Below are positions 46,925 to 53,158 of a stretch of 53,158 nucleotides of DNA, piece after piece (position 1 is the first letter of the stretch; each line of letters starts with the position of its first letter). The notes below the pieces were generated by a model that was not told where the DNA came from, did not search any database, and worked only from the letters and a program-made list of their open reading frames with translations. The stretch spans positions 1 through 53,158 of the forward strand of contig JACOXG010000028.1 of NCBI GenBank assembly GCA_016176405.1. The letters run 5' to 3'. Position numbers and translations under genes: made by a program. This stretch comes from Candidatus Daviesbacteria bacterium (GTDB lineage: Bacteria > Patescibacteriota > Microgenomatia > Daviesbacterales > UBA10151).

Positions 46925-49777
46925 ATGATACAAATTATTAGAGTTAAAAATGTAGGTAAAGATTTATTGGGAGAGGGAATTCTTCATGATATCCATAATA
47001 CTTTGGGTAACAGAAATGTTACAAAAGTTGAATCTGCCAAAGTTTATAGATTAGAAGGTGTTTTTGAGGAGGAAGCCAAAATAATGGCAGAAACTGTTTT
47101 TTGTGAAAGTATTTATCAGACATATACATTGAATGAATCAATTCTAGGAATACACCTCCGAGGTGTGAGCAAGACGACTGCCAAGGCTCACCTCGGAGGT
47201 GAACAATTAGTGGTTTTAGAGGTTGCATATAAACCTGGGGTGATGAATCCTGAGGTGGGGTCAATTCTTAAGACCGCAGCTGACTTAAAAATTAAATTGA
47301 TTGCTGCTGATTCATCACACGAGTATGGTTTTTGGGGAGAAGTGACTACCAAAGAGGTGGAAGAAATTGCCAGAAAACTACATCTTCTAAATGAGATGAT
47401 TGAGTATTTTGTAAGAGAGGAACCAAAGACACTGATTATTAAGGAAGCTCCTGGAAAAACTAAAATCATCTGGCTACGTGGAATGAATGATAAACAATTA
47501 ATGAATCTTTCCCAAGGTAAACTTTTCCTTAATTTAGAAGAAATGAAAGTTATTCAAAGATATTTTCAAAAAATAAAAAGGGATTCGACTGATTTGGAAC
47601 TGGAGACTTTGGCTCAAACTTGGAGTGAACATTGTGCCCATAAAATTTTTAAAGCCAAAATAATTTTAGATGGCAAAGAAAAAGAACCCTTATTTACAAG
47701 ATTAAAAAAGGAAGCTTTAAAACATAATAAAAATATTGTTTCAGCATTTGTGGATAATGCAGGAGCAATGGATTTTTATGAAGGTTGGGCTATTAATGGA
47801 AAAGCAGAAACACACAATGCCCCCTCCGCTATAGAACCATATGGTGGAGCTATGACTGGCTCTGGTGGAGTTTTTAGGGATGTAGTAGCCACAGGCCAGG
47901 GTGCCAAAGCAGTTGTATCAACAGATATATTTTGTCTGGCTCCACCTGATATGGATAAGAGCCAACTGCCCGAGGGAACATTACCTCCTGACTATATGTT
48001 AAAAAGGGTAGTGGCTGCTGTTAGGGATTATGGCAATAGAGTGGGAATTCCCACTAACAATGGGTCATTTCATTTTCATGAAGATTTTCGGGCCAAACCA
48101 ATTGTTTTGGTTGGGGCTTATGGAATTTTGCCTAAAGAAAAAGCTAAAAAGGGATCTCCCAAAATTGGAGATATAGGGGTGGTGATTGGGGGAAGAACCG
48201 GGAGGGATGGAATTCATGGGGCTACATTTTCTTCTGGAATAATGTCAGAAAAAACAGCTACTATAAATGCTACAGCAGTGCAGATTGGGAATGCTATTGA
48301 AGAAAAAAGAATTTTTGATGCCATACTTGAGGCCCGAGATAAAAATTTAATCAGGGCTGTCCAAGATTTGGGAGCTGGAGGATTTTCATCTGCCATTGGT
48401 GAGATGGGAGTAGAAACTGGAGTTAAAGTTCATTTAGAAAAAGCACCACTTAAGTATCAAGGTTTGGCTCCCTGGGAAATTTTCCTAGCAGAATCTCAAG
48501 AGAGAATGTTAGTTGTTCTTTCTAAAAAGAATCTGAAAAAGTTTTTGAAAATTTGTCAAAAATATAATGTGGAAGCAACTAGTTTAGCAGAGTTTGATGG
48601 AAGCAGGAAATTACAAGTTTATTTTGAAAAGCAAAAAATTGGGGATTTAGAAATGAGTTTTCTCCATGGAGGATTACCCCAGAGAGTAATGAAAGCAACT
48701 CATGTCAAGGTCGCACCTTCGTCAAGGTCGCACCTCAACAAGATGCCGGGGACGGAAAAGGCGTGGGTTAATACTCTAAAGAGGGTCTTGGCAGATGGAA
48801 ATATAAATTCTAAAGAACCAATACTTCGAATGTATGATCATAATGTACAAGGGACAAATGCCTTGCATCCTTTTGCAGGTGAAGGGATGGATGGGCCAAA
48901 TGATGCAGTTGTTGTAAAGCCTTTACTTGATAAGCCCTACGGTATGGTGGTGGCCCATGGACTAAACCCAGAGTTCACAATGGTAGATCCATATTGGGGC
49001 AGTATTTGGGCAGCCACTGAAGCAATTTCAAATTATGTAGCAGTAGGAGGAGATTACAAAGAAGCCTGCTTAATAAATAATTACATTTGGCCATTCCCTG
49101 ATGAAGAGTGGTTGGGGAAATTAGATAGATGTGTGGATGCAGTTTGTGATTTTATGAAGGCTTTAAAGATTCCTGTAATTTCTGGAAAAGATAGTTTATC
49201 AGCAACTTACCGTGGGTCTAATGGAGTAGTAATACATAGCCCGCCTACACTTTGCATATCAGTTTTTGGAAAAATTCCTGATGTTACAAAAACAGTTTCT
49301 TCTGATTTTAAGAAAATTGGGTCAACAATTGTACTTGTTGGTCAAACAGCTCACCCCCGGGGTGAAGCTAAGGATTCACCAAGATCACACCCCGGGGGTG
49401 TGCCTAGAGTTGATTTACAACTGTTGCCAAAAGTCTTGGATAAAATTCATCAAGCAATTATAAGTGGAAAAGTTTTAGCTTGTCATGATGTTTCAGAAGG
49501 AGGTTTAATAACCTCAATTTTTGAAATGTGTGTGGGCGGGAATTGTGGAGCAACTTTGAAAGTTGATGGGAACCAAATACTTAATGAAACAGCTGGATGT
49601 TTTATTATAGAGATGGAAAATGAGGTGATTGCCAAAACTTTATTCAAAGGGATTCCATTTCAGATATTGGGAAAAACTACTGAAGAGGAAAAAATAAAAG
49701 TAGATGGATTAGTTACAGTAGATGTAAAGGAGCTTAAAGAAACATGGCAAAAACCAATGAAGGAGATATTTCCATGA
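46925..49777 (+). CDS. purL: Phosphoribosylformylglycinamidine synthase, PurL (long form with N-terminal PurS-like part)
   Basis: AQTWSEHCAHKIFKAKI, NGKAETHNAPSAIEPYGGAMTG, DLGAGGFSSAIGEMG. Confidence 0.95.
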   Translation: MIQIIRVKNVGKDLLGEGILHDIHNTLGNRNVTKVESAKVYRLEGVFEEEAKIMAETVFCESIYQTYTLNESILGIHLRGVSKTTAKAHLGGEQLVVLEVAYKPGVMNPEVGSILKTAADLKIKLIAADSSHEYGFWGEVTTKEVEEIARKLHLLNEMIEYFVREEPKTLIIKEAPGKTKIIWLRGMNDKQLMNLSQGKLFLNLEEMKVIQRYFQKIKRDSTDLELETLAQTWSEHCAHKIFKAKIILDGKEKEPLFTRLKKEALKHNKNIVSAFVDNAGAMDFYEGWAINGKAETHNAPSAIEPYGGAMTGSGGVFRDVVATGQGAKAVVSTDIFCLAPPDMDKSQLPEGTLPPDYMLKRVVAAVRDYGNRVGIPTNNGSFHFHEDFRAKPIVLVGAYGILPKEKAKKGSPKIGDIGVVIGGRTGRDGIHGATFSSGIMSEKTATINATAVQIGNAIEEKRIFDAILEARDKNLIRAVQDLGAGGFSSAIGEMGVETGVKVHLEKAPLKYQGLAPWEIFLAESQERMLVVLSKKNLKKFLKICQKYNVEATSLAEFDGSRKLQVYFEKQKIGDLEMSFLHGGLPQRVMKATHVKVAPSSRSHLNKMPGTEKAWVNTLKRVLADGNINSKEPILRMYDHNVQGTNALHPFAGEGMDGPNDAVVVKPLLDKPYGMVVAHGLNPEFTMVDPYWGSIWAATEAISNYVAVGGDYKEACLINNYIWPFPDEEWLGKLDRCVDAVCDFMKALKIPVISGKDSLSATYRGSNGVVIHSPPTLCISVFGKIPDVTKTVSSDFKKIGSTIVLVGQTAHPRGEAKDSPRSHPGGVPRVDLQLLPKVLDKIHQAIISGKVLACHDVSEGGLITSIFEMCVGGNCGATLKVDGNQILNETAGCFIIEMENEVIAKTLFKGIPFQILGKTTEEEKIKVDGLVTVDVKELKETWQKPMKEIFP
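47153..47201. repeat. In-frame palindromic insert in purL (HLRGVSKTTAKAHLGGE)
   Basis: CACCTCCGAGGTG...CACCTCGGAGGTG, 23-nt loop. Confidence 0.9.
49352..49400. repeat. Variant in-frame palindromic insert in purL (HPRGEAKDSPRSHPGGV)
   Basis: CACCCCCGGGGTG...CACCCCGGGGGTG, 23-nt loop; arms changed in a compensatory way. Confidence 0.9.
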
Positions 49778-50534
49778 AGAAAGTGAGAGTTTGTATTTTA
49801 CAATCTGATGGGACTAATTGTGATAATGAACTTTTTTATGCATTTAAAAAGTTTGGGGGAAGCCCACAGCTTGTTCATGTAAATGAGTTAAGGAATAATT
49901 CTAAAAGTTTAAAAGATTTTCAGATTTTAGCTCTACCTGGAGGATTTTCTTATGGGGATGATGTAGCATCTGGAAAAATTTGGGCAGTGGAGCTAATTTC
50001 TTTTTTAAGGGAGGAGATTGAAAATTTTAGAAAAAAAGGAGGACTTATTATAGGAATTTGTAATGGATTTCAAGTTTTAGTTAGAACTGGGTTATTACCT
50101 TTTGGAAATTTAGGAATAGTGGACATTTTGAATGTAGATGGGTCAGCTTAAAAGTGGTAAAAAGTAAGTGTGTATTTTTAAAAGAAAACAGTAGTGTTGG
50201 TTGGTTTGCAGTTAATCATGGTGAAGGAAAATTCCTTGGAACCGCGGAGACACTGAAGAAGGTAGAAGCGCAGAGTCTAGTAGTACTTAGATATGTTGAT
50301 GAAAATGGACATCCAACACAAAAATATCCAGAAAATCCTAATGGGGCACTAAATGCCATTGCAGGAGTGACAGATCCAACTGGCACAGTTTTAGGCCTGA
50401 TGCCGCATCCTGAGAAGTTTGTGGATATTACTCAGTATCCAAACTGGAGAAGAGAATCCGCCAGCTGGCGGATCAAGCCTCATGGAGCTTTTATCTTTGA
50501 AGATATGATAAAGTTTGTAAAGGAGGGCAAATAA
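49774..50534 (+). pseudogene. purQ: Phosphoribosylformylglycinamidine synthase glutaminase subunit, split by a frameshift/deletion near 50097-50115
   Basis: N-part ILQSDGTNCDNE, LPGGFSYGDDVASGKI, GICNGFQVLVRTGLLPF; C-part in another frame NSGHFECRWVSLKVVKSKCVFLKEN...HGEGKFL...GLMPHPEKF. Confidence 0.85.
50456..50473. repeat. 18-bp perfect palindrome inside purQ (ATCCGCCAGCTGGCGGAT)
   Basis: Direct reading; encodes SASWRI. Confidence 0.85.
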
Positions 50535-50537
50535 ACT

Positions 50538-50617
50538 GTCATTCCGAGCGATCAGCGAGGAATCTCTAGACTTGTTCTAGAATAAATCTAGAGATCCTTC
50601 GTTTCACTCAGGATGAC
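50538..50617. repeat. Long imperfect inverted repeat (REP-like) between purQ and guaA, possible transcription-termination/processing hairpin
   Basis: GTCATTCCGAG..GAGGAATCTCTAGA...TCTAGAGATCCTTCG..CTCAGGATGAC. Confidence 0.75.
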
Positions 50618-50629
50618 AAAAGCAAATAT

Positions 50630-52186
50630 ATGATAATCCTGGTTGATTTTGGATCACAAACAGCACATTTAATTTCAAGAAGAATTAAAGAGCTTGGGGT
50701 GGAATGTCAAATTGTAACTCCAGATGAAGCTTTAGAAAAAATCAGATCCTTCGGGCTTCGCCCTCAGGATGACAGGGGGGTAGATGGAATAATTTTTTCT
50801 GGAGGACCAGCTTCTGTTTACGAGGAAGATTCTCCAACCATAAGTAAAGAAATTTTTAGTTTGGGAATTCCCATTTTAGGAATTTGTTATGGACAACAAT
50901 TAATGTGTCAGCTTTTAGGTGGACAGGTGAAACCTGGATTTAAAAAAGAGTATGGACCAGCAGAATTAGTGATAAGGGATAAGGGGAAAGGGGGAAGTCT
51001 AATGGAAGGAGTGCCAAGTGGAATTACGGTTTGGATGAGTCATGGAGATGAGGTTATTAAAATACCTGAAGGATTTAAAACATATGGGGTAACTAAAACA
51101 ATTCCCTATGCTGTTATTGAAAATGAAGATAAGAAAATCTATGGAATTCAATTTCATCCGGAAGTAATTCATACAGAATTTGGGGAAGAGATTTTAGCAA
51201 ACTTTATAAAGATTTGTGGATTAAAAATTAAAAAAAGAGTTATTGATAAATCATTTGTAGAAAATATTATAAAAGATATTAAAGATTCGGTAGGTAATGA
51301 AAAAGCAATCTGTGCTTTATCTGGTGGAGTAGATTCATCAGTGGCTGCTTTGTTAGTTCATCAGGCAATAGGAGATAACTTAGAATCACTTTATATTGAC
51401 TCAGGTCTAATGAGAGATGGGGAAACCCAAAACTTAAAAAAAGTATTTAAAAATAAATTCCAAATGAAAATTAGAATAGTGAATGCTCAGAAATTATTTT
51501 TAGAAAATTTAGTGGGGGTAGTTGAACCGGAAAATAAAAGACATGTGATTGGAAAAACTTTTATTAAAGTTTTTGAAAAAGAAGCCAAAAAGTCTGGTGC
51601 CAAATTTTTAGTTCAAGGAACAATTTATCCTGATGTGATTGAATCAGCAGGATCTAAGCATGCTCAAGTTATTAAATCTCATCATAATGTGGGGGCCTTG
51701 CCTGAAAAAATGAATTTATCTTTAATAGAACCTTTAAGAAATTTCTATAAAGATGAGGTCAGAAAAATTGGCAAAATTTTGGGACTACCTGATGAAATAA
51801 TAAACAGACAACCATTTCCAGGGCCAGGATTGGCAGTGAGAATTATTGGTAATGTAACTCAGGAAAAATTAGAAATTTTAAGAAAGGCAGATAAAATTGT
51901 GCAGGAGGAAATTGATAAAACAGATTTTCCAGGGGAGCTTTGGCAGGCCTTTGCAGTTTTAACTGGAATAAAAACAACAGGGGTAAGAGGTGATGAGAGA
52001 GCTTATGGGGAGACCATAGCCATCAGAGCAATTGAGGCTCAAGATGCAATGTCTGCAAATTTTGCCAAATTACCATATGAACTTTTAGAAAAAATTTCTA
52101 CTAGAATTGTAAATGAAGTACCGGAAGTGAACCGTGTGGTCTATGACATCACCAACAAACCCCCAGCTACTATGGAATGGGAGTAG
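50630..52186 (+). CDS. guaA: GMP synthase (glutamine-hydrolysing)
   Basis: GICYGQQLMCQLLGG, ALSGGVDSSVAALLVHQAIG, QPFPGPGLAVRIIG. Confidence 0.97.
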   Translation: MIILVDFGSQTAHLISRRIKELGVECQIVTPDEALEKIRSFGLRPQDDRGVDGIIFSGGPASVYEEDSPTISKEIFSLGIPILGICYGQQLMCQLLGGQVKPGFKKEYGPAELVIRDKGKGGSLMEGVPSGITVWMSHGDEVIKIPEGFKTYGVTKTIPYAVIENEDKKIYGIQFHPEVIHTEFGEEILANFIKICGLKIKKRVIDKSFVENIIKDIKDSVGNEKAICALSGGVDSSVAALLVHQAIGDNLESLYIDSGLMRDGETQNLKKVFKNKFQMKIRIVNAQKLFLENLVGVVEPENKRHVIGKTFIKVFEKEAKKSGAKFLVQGTIYPDVIESAGSKHAQVIKSHHNVGALPEKMNLSLIEPLRNFYKDEVRKIGKILGLPDEIINRQPFPGPGLAVRIIGNVTQEKLEILRKADKIVQEEIDKTDFPGELWQAFAVLTGIKTTGVRGDERAYGETIAIRAIEAQDAMSANFAKLPYELLEKISTRIVNEVPEVNRVVYDITNKPPATMEWE

Positions 52187-53158
52187 TTAAAGCTCAATAT
52201 ATTCTTCTCTTGAGGGACCTATGGAAATTAGTTTAATTTTAATTCCTAAAAATTCTTCTATAAATTTCAAATATGCTTGACAATTTTTGGGAAGGTCTTT
52301 AAAGGATTTTATTTTTCTTAAATCTTCATCCCATCCTGGAAAAGTTTTGTAAACTGAAGTAAGTTTTGAAAGTTCATTATATCCACAAGAAGAATAGGGA
52401 ATGGATCTCCTATTTAATTTGTATCCTACACAAACTTTAATTTCTTTTAGTCCTGAGATGATATCAATTTTGGTGATGGCAATATCAGTAATACCAGAAA
52501 CTTGACAGCTAAATTTAACAGCTTCTAAATCTAACCACCCAATTCTTCTTGGCCTACCAGTAGTAGTCCCAAACTCTGCTCCATTATTCCTAATTTTATT
52601 AGCCAACTCTCCTTCAATTTCTGTAGGAAGTGGTCCTTCCCCAACTCTGGAGGTATAAGCTTTAACTACTCCCCAAACTTGAGAAATTTTTTGAGGAGGT
52701 ATTCCTGCTCCAGTATTGACAGCTCCAGTTATCACATTTGATCCTGTAGAATAAGGATAAGGTGAGAAATCAATATCTAGCATGACTCCATGAGCCCCTT
52801 CCATTAAAATAGATTTTTTCTCATTTATGGCTTTTTGTAAAATCTGAAAAGTATCGGAAACAAAGGGAAGAATTTCATCTCTAAGCTTAGAAAGTTCTGC
52901 TAATTCTTTCTTAATATCAATTTCTTTAACCCCAAATGTTTTTAAGATTTTGTTTTTAATATTAGTTTGAAAGCTAAATTTTTCAACAAATAATTCCCAA
53001 TCAATTAGTTCATAAATTCTGATACCGTTATAACTGACTTTATCTGCCAGAGCTGGACCGATACCCCGGCCAGTGGTGCCCAATTTATTTTTGCCCCGGG
53101 TATTTTCATAAGCTAAATCCAAAACCTTATGGTAGGGAAGGACAAGATGGCATCGATC
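52187..53158 (-). CDS. purA: Adenylosuccinate synthetase (5' end beyond window)
   Basis: DRCHLVLPYHKVLDLAYENTRGKNKLGTTGRGIGPALADKV reads to the window edge; TTGRPRRIGWLDLEAVK. Confidence 0.95.
   Translation of the reverse strand, partial: DRCHLVLPYHKVLDLAYENTRGKNKLGTTGRGIGPALADKVSYNGIRIYELIDWELFVEKFSFQTNIKNKILKTFGVKEIDIKKELAELSKLRDEILPFVSDTFQILQKAINEKKSILMEGAHGVMLDIDFSPYPYSTGSNVITGAVNTGAGIPPQKISQVWGVVKAYTSRVGEGPLPTEIEGELANKIRNNGAEFGTTTGRPRRIGWLDLEAVKFSCQVSGITDIAITKIDIISGLKEIKVCVGYKLNRRSIPYSSCGYNELSKLTSVYKTFPGWDEDLRKIKSFKDLPKNCQAYLKFIEEFLGIKIKLISIGPSREEYIEL

Noticed and set aside
36822-50534. Programmed frameshifting as the explanation for folD, purF and purQ splits
   Set aside because: The conserved segments between the two halves are missing, so a simple ribosomal shift would not restore the normal proteins.
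1-53158. Alternative genetic code (TGA recoded, as in Gracilibacteria/Absconditabacteria)
   Set aside because: TGA terminates well-recognised genes such as topA and no in-frame TGA was needed inside conserved proteins; standard bacterial code fits.

Overview
The window is gene-dense and AT-rich, and looks like Candidate Phyla Radiation / Patescibacteria (possibly Microgenomates-like); the taxonomy is inferred from gene content and order. It encodes nucleotide and one-carbon metabolism (pyrD/E/F/G, dcd-like, thyA, folA, glyA, folD, purF/N/D/L/Q/A, guaA), cell-shape genes (mreB/C/D, PBP2), translation and replication genes (rpsB, tsf, frr, rpsU, proS, cysS, fmt, def, tig, topA, dnaX, recR, dprA), and several small unknown proteins. 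The best candidate for something undescribed is an intergenic element present in three full copies and one half copy (19196-26560). The full copies are each 132 nt, on the same strand, start 5-6 nt after an upstream stop codon, and fold by hand into the same three-way junction with compensatory base-pair changes between copies. A second notable layer is palindromic DNA inserted in-frame into conserved genes. The clearest family has 13-bp arms and a 23-nt loop, always reads HLRG...HLGG (or HPRG...HPGG), and occurs twice in topA and twice in purL. REP-like CCTTCG/CTCAGGATGAC palindromes also sit inside fmt, dcd, folA, tsf, proS and guaA. A third pattern is a series of genes (def copy 2, tmk, folD, purF, purQ, a small secreted-protein gene) that carry short internal deletions or frameshifts, often removing a catalytic motif. 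Local assembly error must be excluded before any biological reading of those. No tRNA, rRNA or CRISPR array was recognised.
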